From NCBI GenBank assembly GCA_036785325.1, contig JAXIVH010000080.1, forward strand, positions 262,071 to 326,070: a stretch of DNA of 64,000 nt, read 5' to 3'. The notes beneath the pieces are model-generated. The model ran no database searches and was not told the origin of the DNA. It was given only the letters and a program-made list of their open reading frames with translations. Of the stretch, positions 13,240 to 35,927 are shown piece by piece (within the stretch, counting starts at the first letter, position 1; the number at the start of each line of letters is the position of its first letter). This DNA is from Urophycis tenuis (taxonomy: Eukaryota; Chordata; Actinopteri; Gadiformes; Phycidae). Position numbers and translations under genes: made by a program.

Positions 13240-13573
13240 GCATTGGCGCTCCTCTCGCGAGAGTCTATTGGTCGGGTTTCTTTCGGTTGGAGTCTCGCGT
13301 GAGGACAGAGCGTCTCGTGTGTCAACACTCCCACGGAACATCAGTGCGCATGTCCACATCGCTCTGCACTCCGTCACGGAGAAGGAGCATTAGTAACGCT
13401 TTCTCCTGTACAACCGTTCAGCCACCGCTTCGGGAGAACATCCCTGCTGCAGTTGGACCTCGCTGCTCCTCGCCGCTCCTCGTTGCTCCTCGCTGCTCCT
13501 CGCTGCTCCCACGGACCCACGGGACGCGAACCGAGCGAGGAAAACGGCGAGTCATCAGCTTGGCGACCATCAG
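13240..13573 (+). promoter_or_regulatory. GC/CpG-rich region, candidate promoter and untranslated exon 1 of ache
   Basis: This 330 bp stretch is much richer in CpG than its surroundings. It ends in a strong 5' splice site (ACCATCAG|GTAAAG, exon end 13573). The ache coding exon begins after an acceptor at 18652, leaving 83 nt of 5' UTR in that exon, so an upstream untranslated exon is expected. Linking the two across 5.1 kb is inference. Confidence 0.35.
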
Positions 13574-14027
13574 GTAAAGTGGGACAGCATTTAACCCTCC
13601 AGCCTCCTCCTGTCATGGTGAGGGTGTTCACCACGGGGAGTCATACTGGGAGACACCAGGAGGAGGGTATTTATGTTGTGTTAGTGACGGGTCACCTTCC
13701 GCTCGTGGACTGTACTGGTGTACAGTACAGTCCATGTACAGTCCATGGTGTCCACTACAGTATGAACATGATTCTGACACACGGGTCACACTGGTACTTG
13801 CTCACTGGGGCTCGGTTAGAGCCCAGCTGGTGGTGACAGTCCTCTTTAATGTGCAGCCGTCCCGGTACCGCCGTCCCGGTACTTCCCTACAATAGCGCAG
13901 CTTCGGAACTTCTGCAATTTTACCATTTTGCGTTGAGGGACTTTTATTTGTGCACTTACACTTCTCTTGGGCTGGCGGTCCTGTTCGTTACCGGCGAATC
14001 AACACACAGCTGTCACCGGGCTGGATC

Positions 14028-14182
14028 GAGTCAATCTTAGTGCATCTTTTATTTTTTAAAAGAGTACGTAAAAGATACTCGTAAGATTTGATCGAGTCAA
14101 TCTGAGAGTATCTTTTATTTTGAAAAGAGCACGTAAACGATACACTGAGATTGGATCGAGTCAATCTTTTAGTGTACCTTAT
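14028..14182 (+). repeat. About 63-bp minisatellite, 3 copies
   Basis: The unit carries GATCGAGTCAATCT followed by TATCTTTTATTTTGAAAAGAG. The three copies are diverged. Confidence 0.8.
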
Positions 14183-14789
14183 TTTGAAGGGAAACGCGTG
14201 CACGTTGAGACGTGACGTTCCACACGAGAACGGTCCCCGCGAGGCGCGTGCACGGCTATCTCCCGGGACGTGTTTCTGCAGCACACCGACAGAGGGCGCT
14301 GATGGCATCTTGATGATCATTAATCGTATATTTTTTATATATGAATCTTATACATTATATATTACTAACATATTATATTTATTAAGTTCGTCATTTAGTT
14401 TGGTCTCACTACACTGTGTTCATTCCTTTGTTTTGTTACTGGTTATATCATTAACCTTTTTATGAAATGTTTTAATAGCTAAGTTCCTTCCCTTGATACA
14501 TTTAATGTGAATGACACAATGTTTGATGATACTTGTATCTCAAATGTATTTGGTGTGAACATGAACACAGAAGCAATCCAGTTTCCAACTGTAAAGTGCT
14601 GTTTCCCTCTGTTCCATGGTGCAATAGATTGATAAATAGATGCAAACCAACAACACAGTTTGCTGTGAATGTCCATATCATTAATACAGATTAAATCCAA
14701 TGTATGTCTTCCAAAATCTAATCATGATATCATTAGGGAATGTGACAGAATTGTTTCTAGGTCGAGGACCTACTAGCCTCACTGCACTG

Positions 14790-15298
14790 ATCACTGGCCA
14801 CAAACTTGCCACTGATCAATATCCACTGGTCACTAGCCACAAACTAGCCACTGATCACTATCCACTGGTCACTAGCCACAAACTGGCCACTGATCACTAT
14901 CCACTGGTCACTAGCCACAAACTAGCCACTGATCACTGGCCACAAACTAGCCACTGATCACTGGCCACTAACTAGCCACTGATCACTAGCCACTAACTAG
15001 CCACTGATCACTAGCCACTGATCAGCAGCCAGTGACTAGCTGCTGATCACTAGCCACTAACCAGCCACTGACCACTAGCCACTAACCAGCCACTGATCAC
15101 TAGCCACTAACCAGCCACTAACCAGCCACTGACCACTAGCCACTAACCAGGCACTGACCACTAGCCACTAACCAGCCACTGACCACTAGCCACTAACCAG
15201 CCGCTGACCACTAGCCACTGACTAGCTGCTTATCACTTGCCGCTGACTGGCCACTGATCACTAGCCACTAAATAGCCACTGTTCACTAGCCACTGACC
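14790..15298 (+). repeat. About 22-bp minisatellite
   Basis: More than 20 variants of ACTAGCCACTAACCAGCCAC, with TGATCA-containing units at the left end and TGACCA-containing units at the right. Confidence 0.92.
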
Positions 15299-15577
15299 TT
15301 GTGATCTCAAACCATCTGTGGTTATCATCGTATCTATTTCCTCAGTGTTAATAACATGAGACCATCGTTTGTAGAAACAGGTGTAGAATGTAGATTTTAC
15401 AATGCACACATCTTCCTGTATGGAGGCTATGAGGTGATGTGTAACAGCTGTGCGTAATCTACTCTACCTCCTAGCGTAACTCTATATTTAGTCCTGAATG
15501 AGGGCCTGGAAGTAAACTCTACATCTCACAAACCAGTTGAAGTAGCTGTGCTGCAATATTTACTGCTGCAATATTTA

Positions 15578-15635
<58 letters not shown>

Positions 15636-15690
15636 CGTGTGCGTGTGCGTGTGCGTACGTGTGCGTGTGTGTGTGTGTGCGCGCGCGCGG
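15578..15690 (+). repeat. (TG)n/(CG)n microsatellite
   Basis: TG repeats grade into GCGCGCGC and GTGCGT runs, an alternating purine-pyrimidine tract with Z-DNA potential. Confidence 0.92.
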
Positions 15691-15889
15691 TGAAATGAAA
15701 TGAGCAAAAGTCAAGACAGAATATTCCAACAATTGTTGTGCTGCTTGTCAGAGAGTCACTGGGCCGTGCTGTGTGCTTTGTGTGGGGGAGGTTTCTTTAG
15801 TGTGTCAGTACAATCTAACTGCAGATCACTGAACTGGTAATCGAACCACAAAGCAGCAACCAAACAAGTCAGAAAGCCTGTATGTATGC

Positions 15890-17220
<1,331 letters not shown>

Positions 17221-17221
17221 T

Positions 17222-17352
17222 TATTATATATATACGTGTATATATATATATATATATACATGTATGTATGTATATACTGTATATATATATATATATATAT
17301 ATATGTATCTATACAGTATATACATACATACATACAGTATGTGTGTGTGTGT
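17222..17352 (+). repeat. (TA)n tract with inverted repeat
   Basis: TA runs flank copies of ATGTATGTATGTATATACTG and its complement, giving an inverted repeat of about 50 bp per arm. Confidence 0.8.
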
Positions 17353-18437
17353 GTGCTGGGTGAGTTCAGAGTGTGTGTGGAACAGAAAGAGAGGTGACAT
17401 GTCTAAAATAGATCATTGGTACCAGGAAGAGGGGAGCCCGTTCAGAAATAGTAACACACACAAACACAGCTTACGTTGCCTCCAGGGCTAATCCGGTCAC
17501 CGTGGTAACTATACATTGCAAAATATAAACATTGTCCTTAAGAGCTTCGCAGGGGGGGCGTTCCCGTCCGGCCTGTAAAAGAAGGCACAGTTTGCGAGCA
17601 CAACTTGTGTTTTTGTATCTGCATGAACGTGAGCGTGCCTGCTCGCTGGTCGCTCCAAGGACATGATGTAGAGTGCCTCCCAGTCCCCTGTTCAATGCCA
17701 GCGTCCCTTGTTTCCGTCTTCCACAGCGACCCGTGGCTCTCCGCGATTGTCGACCGGTCAAAAGAGAGAGAGCGCCGCAATTGATGTGTTTGTGATGGCC
17801 GAATGTCAGTTACCATGGCAACACTAACTTTAGGACTTGGGACTTTGATAAAAAAGTCAAACAGATGTGGACACTGAAGTGGTTTTGTTATGTCCAGGAC
17901 AAAGCCCCCTAGCCCACACCCGTCAACAATAAAACCCCTTTTTTTATACAGGGTATTTAATGGGGTATATCTACACAGGGTAATTATACAGGGTATTTAT
18001 ACAGGGTACAGCTGAATTGCTGAATTGCTGTTTTGTATGTTTGGCCCAAGCCTTGTACCTGATTATGTGTCCCAACGGTTTTTTCCTAGTTTTCCAACTG
18101 AAAATGTAATTCCACTGAACCACCTTGTAGTTCAGCCACTTCACTGGAGCTTTCACTGGCCAAACCCAAGGTTCTCGCAGTGACCAGGATAACAGAGAAT
18201 TAAAGCCAGTAGAATTTATAATAGAATTAGCAGGGGGGAGGGAAAGTAGACAAAATATAGTATTCTTGCGTGTTCATTAGTCCACGGCATTGTGAATGTG
18301 TGACTGCCTGTGTGCTGCATTGTTCATGTAATAGAAACTTGTGTGAATATCTACATTATATTATTTCAAACATTCTATTCTATTCAACTATTACCAAAAA
18401 CCGAAAAATATAAAGCGGTATTACCCTACAATATAAA
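17353..18437. other. Unassigned sequence upstream of the ache coding exons
   Basis: A moderately GC-rich patch lies at 17480-17800 but holds no recognisable exon. Confidence 0.3.
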
Positions 18438-18475
<38 letters not shown>

Positions 18476-18488
18476 GTATATATATGAT
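18438..18488 (+). repeat. (TA)n microsatellite with hairpin flanks
   Basis: ATATAAAATCATATATA on the left is mirrored by TATATATGATTTTATAT on the right, giving a near-perfect hairpin. Confidence 0.8.
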
Positions 18489-18735
18489 TTTATATTGTAT
18501 ATTCATTATATAACTATAAATAACATTTTATCTCTTTTCCTCATCTTTCTCTGTGCACTTGATTAATCCCTGCCTCCCTGGCATGTTCTCCCACATCTGT
18601 TCTCTGTCACACTCCTAACCACATCTCTCCATGTCTCTCTCTCCCCCTGCAGGTCCGTCTCTCTCCCACGCCAGGTCCCTGGTGAACCGCTGCAGAAGGG
18701 TTGTCTCCCGAGGAGGAGAAGCGCACAGTCTGAGC

Positions 18736-28086
<9,351 letters not shown>

Positions 28087-30542
28087 GGAGAGGAGCGCTC
28101 TGCGGCGGGGAGTCCTCTGAGGAGAGGAGCCCTCTGAGGGGACGGGCCCCAGGGAGTGCTGAGCTAAGAGAGTGTTAGCGTGCATGATAGAGCGATGGAT
28201 GGGGAGCAGAAACACTCATTGATGACCACTTTCCTTCACACTCCCAAATGAAAGTTCAGTTGACTACACAAAAAGCACTGTTATTGAATTACTTATGTTA
28301 TTTATTGATGTATTTATTAATGTGTGTGGTTACTTATCGGACATGCTGTTATTTTTTTTCACTTCTAATCATTGATTCTGACCAGGGTGTGATGTATGTT
28401 TCTGGTTGTCCATTTCTGTGAAGGAAAGTGGTCATTTTTAGGAAGGGAAGTCAATTACCTCTAATGTGTGTGTGTGTGTGTCTGTGTGTGCGCGTGTGCG
28501 TATGTATGTGTGTGCATGCGTGCGTAATTGGGAGATACATAAAAGTAATGTTTGATGTGGTTAGGATAACTACGCTGGTTAACTCTGAACACCACAGGAA
28601 TCTATATTTTATTAGACTGCCATTCTGTTCATCACTCTACACACTACACACACACACACATTATGTTTCAATTTAATGTGTGTGTGTGTATAAAGATGAC
28701 CCTTTCTTATTTGACTTAAGGCAGCCTTGTGCTCGTTACAACAGAAGCATGTTCCCTGTACTAAGAGAAGCCTGCATGAGTTTGTATCCTGCCCTATATT
28801 TAGTTATTTATTTCAGGATTCTGCATTACATTTGAACACTAAGAAACCACTGACATTAGTGTCGAGTTTTTGTTCTCGTTCAGTTCTTTGGGTCGTCCTA
28901 GCGCTCGATCCAGGACAGAACAAAACCACCTCCATGGCCCCCTGAAGAAGGTGGAGATGGTTATTTGGGTGTTCTCTAGCGCCGTGGAAACCTCGCTGGT
29001 CACTTCTTGGCTTCTTCGTGCTGAGAGCCCAACGCTCTGAGCATGTGCAGTACCTTTCAGAACCGTCCGACTGCTGTCGCCCCACACGTAGAGGAAGGTG
29101 TGGGACTTCATCGTGGAAGTTAACATGACAGGAGGAGGCTGACCGATCAGACACTTGGATTGGGTAGTTGGCCATAAGAAGGACTGGCTATTCTTCTGCA
29201 CTGTGACTATGCAGAAGAATGCTTATCTTTTGATGCATCGTATTATAGAGTTCATATCTGGACCTTAGTTCTATAGGAGTTGTTCATTAGTCTGTTTCTA
29301 AGCCCTACATATGGGCTGTATTGATCTAAACAAGACCCACCAGAGTCAAATGCGAGGCTGTTCTAGGTGTTCCTTTTAGTGTTTGATGAACCTCTTCTGC
29401 AGAGGGAAACCTGAACACAAATCCCATCTTTCTGTGACATGTCCTGGTCTATTTTGGGCAGGTGTGTGTGTGTGTGTGTGTTATTCTGGGCCCAGCTGCT
29501 AAAGGATAATCACAAAATGTGTATTTATTTTGTTCCGTTATTGTTATTGTTGTGTGTTCTTGACCCGATATACTGGCTGATTGTAGCCCATTAGAGGTTG
29601 TGTGATTATTGTATTTTTAAGCTGCTTGAAGTTATGTTAGCAACCACTACTACACTATATCTACAAGCCTTATCCACTTTGAGTTCATATGTAGGGAAGG
29701 AAGCTTCTGCGTCTCCTTTTTCATGTTCCTCTTTCCTTGCCTCCTATGTCAGATCTGTTTTTACTTTTCTAAACTCATTGCTGACATCCCTGTCCCTCAC
29801 GTGTCCTGACTGTTCTGTCTCTTGTCAGCCTGTATCCCCTCCCTCTCCAGGCAGAGTCTTTTCTGCTTCACTGGCTTCGCTAATGGTGTCCCTCATTCTA
29901 TCATAGTATGGCTGATGTGGTACCAGGCCCGGGGAGAGAGATGGGGAAAGAGGATGGGATGGGGGAGGGATGTAAACAAGGGGAGGGGTGAGGGCCATTC
30001 TAGCCTTTTCGACTTGGAGGCTGCAACGTAAGACTCCACTCGACACTTTCCATCCAAAGTATGCAGAAGTTTTAGTCCCAGGAACTACTTTTCAGGGGAC
30101 TAAAAGGCTCCTTCAGGTACAACGCGTATATGGGGCATTTTACAATAACAATTGTGCCAGTGGAAAAGACATTCAATCCTCAACCTCATATAGCCAGTGA
30201 AGATGAGCTTGCATGTTGGTTTGTCTCGGTGTGCATTTGTATCAATTTTATACAGCCATGTTTTGGAGACATTCGTTTTAGGTTATCAGGAGGCTATCAC
30301 TCTTTCGGAGGAAGTTGTATCTCAAACTAAAGTGTTGCGATACAACTGCACACCATCATGGTAAACTAATGTCCCCAGAACTTCATGTAGACTCTGGTCT
30401 AGAGGGTCTAGGTTAGAACCTTTGGAGTTCCTCCAAATGTTCCTAGTTCCTGGGAAAAGTTCCTGCAGCTTCAGATGACGACTTTAGAGAAAAGAGCCTG
30501 AGAAAACATCTTACTGACTTTTTATTTTTATTTTTTATCGTT

Positions 30543-30575
<33 letters not shown>

Positions 30576-30639
30576 CTTTTTGATTTCACGTTATCTGTGG
30601 TTTAAGAGATGAAGAATCAGCTCCATACTGCTTGTTACT
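28087..30639 (+). other. ache 3' UTR and flank
   Basis: Begins just after the TGA. No further coding exon was recognised. Short TG runs lie at 28466-28490, 29460-29482 and 30547-30572. Confidence 0.4.
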
Positions 30640-30644
30640 TCTGT

Positions 30645-30970
30645 CTCTACATGGTGAACACTGGTTGTGTCTAGTCTCTACATAGTGAACACTGGTTGTT
30701 TCTAGTCTTTACAAAGTGAACACTGGTTGTGTCTAGTCTCTACATAGTGAACACTGGTTGTGTCTAGTCTCTACGTAGTGAACACTGGGTGTGGCTAGTC
30801 TCCACATGGTGAACACTGGTTGTGTCTAGTCTCTACGTAGTGAACACTGGGTGTGGCTAGTCTCCACATGGTGAACACTGGTTGTGTCTAGTCTCTACGT
30901 AGTGAACACTGGTTGTGGCTAGCCTCTATGTAGTGAACACTGGTTGTGTCTAGTCTCCACATAGTGAACA
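30645..30970 (+). repeat. About 35-bp minisatellite
   Basis: About nine units of GTGAACACTGGTTGTGTCTA plus GTCTCTACATA. Confidence 0.93.
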
Positions 30971-31244
30971 CTGTGGTTTTGTGCAATCCTTCATGTCTGT
31001 ATGTGTCTACTGTATGTGTCTACTGGTTCTTTGTGTCATCATACCCAGTGGGTTCTGTGTTTGTGATGCCAGATGTACATCAACACTAAAATACATTTTA
31101 ATCCACCTTTAGAAAGATAGCTTCTCAGGTCACCAGGCATGTGAAGAGAGCTTTATAAGAACTAATATGAGGTTCATGTCTTGACCGTATTGATTGAAAG
31201 ATCAGTTGCATACTTTGAATTCTTTGCTAAACTAAAGGATGCAT

Positions 31245-31590
31245 CTGTGACTGAGTGATGACATCTTCAGTAACTGAGTGGTCATGAGTGATGACGTCAT
31301 CAGTGAGTGAGTGGTTATGAGTGATGTCATCAGTGACTATGAGGGGTCATGAGTGATGACATCAACAGTGACTGAGTGGTTATGAGTGATGACGTCATCA
31401 GTAACCGAGTGGTCATTAGTGATGACGTCAACAGTGACTATGAGTGGTTGTGAGTGATGACGTCATCAGTGACTGAGTGGTCCTGAGTGATGATGTCATC
31501 AGTGACTATGAGTGATGACGTCATCAATGACTGAGTGGTCATCAGTGATGACGTCATCAGTGACTGAGTGGTCCTGAGTGATGACGCCAC
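31245..31590 (+). repeat. About 32-bp minisatellite containing TGACGTCA sites
   Basis: Units follow GAGTGATGACGTCATCAGTG ACTGAGTGGTC. At least six copies keep the exact palindrome TGACGTCA, the consensus cAMP-response element bound by CREB/ATF proteins. Confidence 0.9.
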
Positions 31591-31697
31591 ATGTCTGTTT
31601 CAGTCAGATGTTGACAGACCCCTCATCCAATAGAAACATTACTGTGCATGTCCTACCAAATATACTACAGATGTTGAATGTTATTTTCTGTCAAAAG

Positions 31698-31703
31698 AAT
31701 AAA
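31698..31703 (+). terminator. Possible polyadenylation signal, ache side
   Basis: AATAAA about 3.6 kb after the ache stop. A second AATAAA lies at 32077-32082. Either could end a long ache 3' UTR, but there is no direct support. Confidence 0.25.
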
Positions 31704-32094
31704 TATGCTCTATGCTGATGTGTACTTTGAACATAATGCCTGAAAATATAACATTATTTATATTAAGAGTTGATGTTGGCAATATTGCATCAAGAAGTCA
31801 TACATTTTATATATATTCAATGGTGTGATTATATAACGTGACAAAAGGAAAATTGATAGAGGTTGTCTTTAAAAAGCAATATAGTGTAAACAAAACAATG
31901 TGCCATATATAACTAAACTTTTCAATTATTCTTGTATTGTTTCCTTCTCAAGCAGTATTGTCATTGTCTGTTAAAAACCACTAGTTACTTATTGGTGAAG
32001 CCTTGTGTAGCAAGCAGTATGTATGAATATATGGATGTATGTATGGAAGCCTGCTCGGCATCACTCCAGCAACAGAAATAAAGACGCCTCCTGC

Positions 32095-32622
32095 TATGTC
32101 TCTCTGTTCTCTATTCTAATGTGATGATCTAAGAGAAGAACAGGACCTCACTGCTCTCTATTCTAATGTTATGATCTAAGAGAAGAACGGGACCTCACTG
32201 CTCTCTATTCTAATGTTATGATCTAAGAGAAGAACGGGACCTCACTGCTCTCTATTCTAATGTGATGATCTAAGAGAAGAACGGGACCTCACTGCTCTCT
32301 ATTCTAATGTGATGATCTAAGAGAAGAACGGGACCTCACTGCTCTCTATTCTAATGTGATGATCTAAGAGAAGAACAGGACCTCACTGCTCTCTATTCTA
32401 ATGTTATGATCTAAGAGAAGAACAGGACCTCACTGCTCTCTATTCTAATGTTATGATCTAAGAGAAGAACAGGACCTCACTGCTCTCTATTCTAATGTTA
32501 TGATCTAAGAGAAGAACAGGACCTCACTGCTCTCTATTCTAATGTGATGATCTAAGAGAAGAACAGGACCTCACTGCTCTCTATTCTAATGTTATAATCT
32601 AAGAGAAGAACAGGACCTCTGT
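32095..32622 (+). repeat. 47-bp minisatellite
   Basis: About 11 highly uniform units of CACTGCTCTCTATTCTAATG plus TTATGATCTAAGAGAAGAAC AGGACCT. Confidence 0.95.
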
Positions 32623-32623
32623 T

Positions 32624-32722
32624 AAGATAAGATAAGATATTCCTTTATTAATCCCCCTTAGGAGAAATTCACAGTGACCAGCAGTACAGGGGATAGATGT
32701 GCAGTAAGAGCCTGGCTAAAGT
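32624..32722 (-). mobile_element. Solo LINE 3' tail
   Basis: Almost identical over about 100 bp to 52222-52325, which is the 3' end of a larger minus-strand LINE. It includes (GATAA)n then TATTCCTTTATTAATCCCCC. Near identity indicates a recently active family. Confidence 0.8.
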
Positions 32723-32814
32723 CAATAAATGTTCTTGTATTCTAAATGATTTAAGGAGTAGAGCAGGGCCTCTCTGTTCTCGCACTATGCATACATTCAC
32801 TCAGGTTACACAGA

Positions 32815-33665
32815 CTGATGACCTCACCTTACGGAGGTCACACAGACTAAAGGTTGACCCCTGATGACCTCACCTTACTGAGGTCACACAGACTAAAGGT
32901 TGAACCCCGATGACCTCACCTTACTGAGGTCACACAGACTAAAGGTTGAACCCCGATGACCTCACCTTACTGAGGTCACACAGACTAAAGGTTGAACCCC
33001 GATGACCTCACCTTACTGAGGTCACACAGACTAAAGGTTGACCCCTGATGACCTCACCTTACTGAGGTCACACAGACTAAAGGTTGACCCCTGATGACCT
33101 CACCTTACTGGGGTCACACAGACTAAAGGTTGAACCCCGATGACCTCACCTTACTGAGGTAACACAGACTAAAGGTTGACCCCTGATGACCTCACCTTAC
33201 TGAGGTCACACAGACTAACGGTTTAACCCTGATGACCTCACCTTACTGAGGTCACACAGACTAAAGGTTGACCCCTGATGACCTCACCTTACGGAGGTCA
33301 CACAGACTAAAGGTTGAACCCCGATGACCTCACCTTACTGAGGTCACACAGACTAAAGGTTGACCCCTGATGACCTCACCTTACTGGGGTCACACAGACT
33401 AAAGGTTGAACCCCGATGACCTCACCTTACTGAGGTCACACAGACTAAAGGTTGACCCCTGATGACCTCACCTTACTGAGGTCACACAGACTAAGGGTTG
33501 ACCCCTGATGACCTCACCTTACGGAGGTCACACAGACTAAAGGTTGAACCCCGATGACCTCACCTTACTGAGGTCACACAGACTAAAGGTTGACCCCTGA
33601 TGACCTCACCTTACTGAGGTCACACAGACTAAAGGTTGAACCCCGATGACCTCACCTTACTGAGA
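32815..33665 (+). repeat. 47-bp minisatellite with inverted AGGTCA half-sites
   Basis: About 18 units containing TGACCTCACCTTACTGAGGT CA, an inverted repeat with TGACCT and AGGTCA arms, followed by CACAGACTAAAGGTTGA. Confidence 0.95.
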
Positions 33666-34820
33666 AAATGTCGGGCTAAACTTTTTGAACACTTTTTGAT
33701 AACCCCGATGACGTGCCGCATACCGCTGTTGGCTAGGCTAGGTAATGGAATGGTGCCACCTGAGGAATGACTCGTAGATTTATGATGGCGTAGCCTGATG
33801 TCTGCTATGGTGTTGCACCTAATGGTGGTTATGTCACTCGTGTGTTGTATGCTTGGTCTTATCTGAGCTGGCCTTCTACATGTGTTTACCTTGGATGACG
33901 GCACAAGGGATAGTCACATCTTGTCCTGTGTTTTAATGAGTGTATTTCATTTTCTGTCCAACATAAAGATACACAGGAGTACTTGCATTAAAACAAACAA
34001 TGGACAAACAATTTACAAAGTACCAAACAACCTCGGCCATTTGGCAGACCGAGTTTATTTAGATTTAAGGACCATGTCTCCTGGACCAACTAGATGAAAA
34101 TGCTCCCCTACATAGTCAATGGTAGGGGTGAGGCTGGACAATCTAACGTCTAATGTTTTTTTTATTTTATGTTATAGGCTACTGCCCAAAGTGCCTAGCA
34201 ACCAGTGTAGCCCTACGTATGTAATTCATTTTTAATGTCTACATGTGATGTAGTCCTGGTGTTTTGGAAGCCCTGCCAGGAAAGTTGAAATGCACACCAT
34301 CTAAGTGAGCGTATCTCTGAAAGATGACCATCCAATGTTGTGCAGTGGGGGCGCTGCAGACTACCAGAACACATCTGATCAAGGTGCGCTTCACCATCAT
34401 GACATGTACTCCTGTCACATTTATCTAGGCCTATATAAAGATACATCTTTATCTATATTCTATATGTCTGGTCCTGTTCTCAACCACAGACGATGGGTGC
34501 AATCAATCAATGCATGAACCTGTGAATCAGTGCATCAATACAATGGATTAACTCTCTTAATAACTAATAAATAAATACATTAATTAATTAATAAAGATCT
34601 ATTAGTTATAGATAGATAGATAGATAGATATACTTTTAGTACAACACGTCACAACTCGCTGACTACCGGGAGACTTTTCTTTAAGGCGGTAAATACAATT
34701 CACTAAAGACAAGGGGACACTAGAGAACGTACAGGACTTTGCCAAACACTGGTTAACCAATACCAGGTCTTCTCGGTCCGTGTGAAGGTTGGGCCCGAAG
34801 TGTAACTAGACACTTCTCCT
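33666..34820. other. Unassigned intergenic sequence
   Basis: No supportable exon. A short (TAGA)n lies near 34610-34630. Confidence 0.4.
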
Positions 34821-34899
34821 CCTCCATCTCCTCCTCCTCCCTCAGGAGGACCACATTCCCTACTTTCCGCTTTGTTCTCAAGGAAGTCCTCAAGTTTTC

Positions 34900-35134
34900 T
34901 TACTAGAGAAAGACTGAGACACCAAGGACCACGGACTAAAGTTAACTGAGACACCGAGTCCTCTTACTGAAGACACCGAACACTAAGGAGCGGACTGGAC
35001 GGAACATGTCGAACTGAAATATCGCTGGGGGAAAATAACTCTGGATACTCGGTTCGTTGTTAAGTTAAGTGTTAGTTAAGTTAAGTCTTAGCTCTGGGAC
35101 TTCAGAGGCCGAGGGGAAGGACGATGGGGACAAG
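34900..35134 (+). promoter_or_regulatory. Candidate promoter and untranslated exon 1 of the SCHIP1-like gene
   Basis: A candidate exon ends at 35134 with donor GTAGGC. Joined to the acceptor at 35913 it contains a short upstream frame starting at ATG 35124 that stops after four codons, followed by the main ATG at 35928. Extent and start site are inferred. Confidence 0.35.
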
Positions 35135-35239
35135 GTAGGCTACGTCACTACGGTTATATTGTTATATTCTGCTTTGTACCTCATGTACTTTACACTTCAA
35201 CTTAACTCCAAATAACGGCTGAACCCGGAACCGAAGCGG

Positions 35240-35815
35240 TACCACTAACGGTGTTCACACGGACCAGCAGTATCACTAACGTTATAACCACACGGACCAG
35301 CAGTACCGCTAACGGTATACACACGGACCAACAGTACCACTAACGTTATATCCCCAAGGACCAGCAGTAGCACTAACGTTATAACCACATGGACCAGCAG
35401 TACCACTAACGGTGTCCACACGGACCAGCAGTACCACTAACGTTATATCCACACGGATAAGCAGTAGCACTAACGTTATAACCACATGGACCAGCAGCGC
35501 CACTAACTTTATATCCACGCGGACCAGCAGTACCACTAACCTTATAACCACACGGACCAGCAGTACCACTAACGTTATAACCACATGGACCAGCAGTGCC
35601 ACTAACGTTATATCCACACGGACCAGCAGTACCACTAACGGTGTCCACACGGACCAGCAGTAGGCCTACCACTAACGTTATATCCACATGCACCAACAGT
35701 ACCACTAACGGTATCCACACGGACCAGCAGTACCACTAACGATATCCACATGGACCAGCAGTACCACTAACCTTGTATCCACACAGACCAGCAGTAGCCA
35801 CTAACGGTGTCCACA
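35240..35815 (+). repeat. 33-bp minisatellite in the 5' intron of the SCHIP1-like gene
   Basis: About 17 units of ACCACTAACGTTATATCCAC plus ACGGACCAGCAGT. The unit is a multiple of three, so open frames here are by-products. Confidence 0.94.
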
Positions 35816-35927
35816 CGTACCAGAGGCAGGCCTCTCAGCAGGCAGGCCTCTGAACACAGAAGACGCCCTCATGGCGTCTTCTGTGTTTCTCATCTTTTCC
35901 ACTTCATGCCCAGATAACTGAGCGGTT

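Noticed and set aside
17471..17816. GC-rich minus-strand open frames upstream of ache
   Set aside because: No similarity recognised, and the two frames overlap out of phase. They look like chance frames in GC-rich DNA.
28813..29201. Two overlapping 120-codon open frames on the minus strand after ache
   Set aside because: Neither has recognisable domains, repeats or splice context, and the region fits ache 3' flank.
35309..35720. Open frames of 83-113 codons near the SCHIP1-like start
   Set aside because: They are products of a 33-bp minisatellite in the 5' intron.
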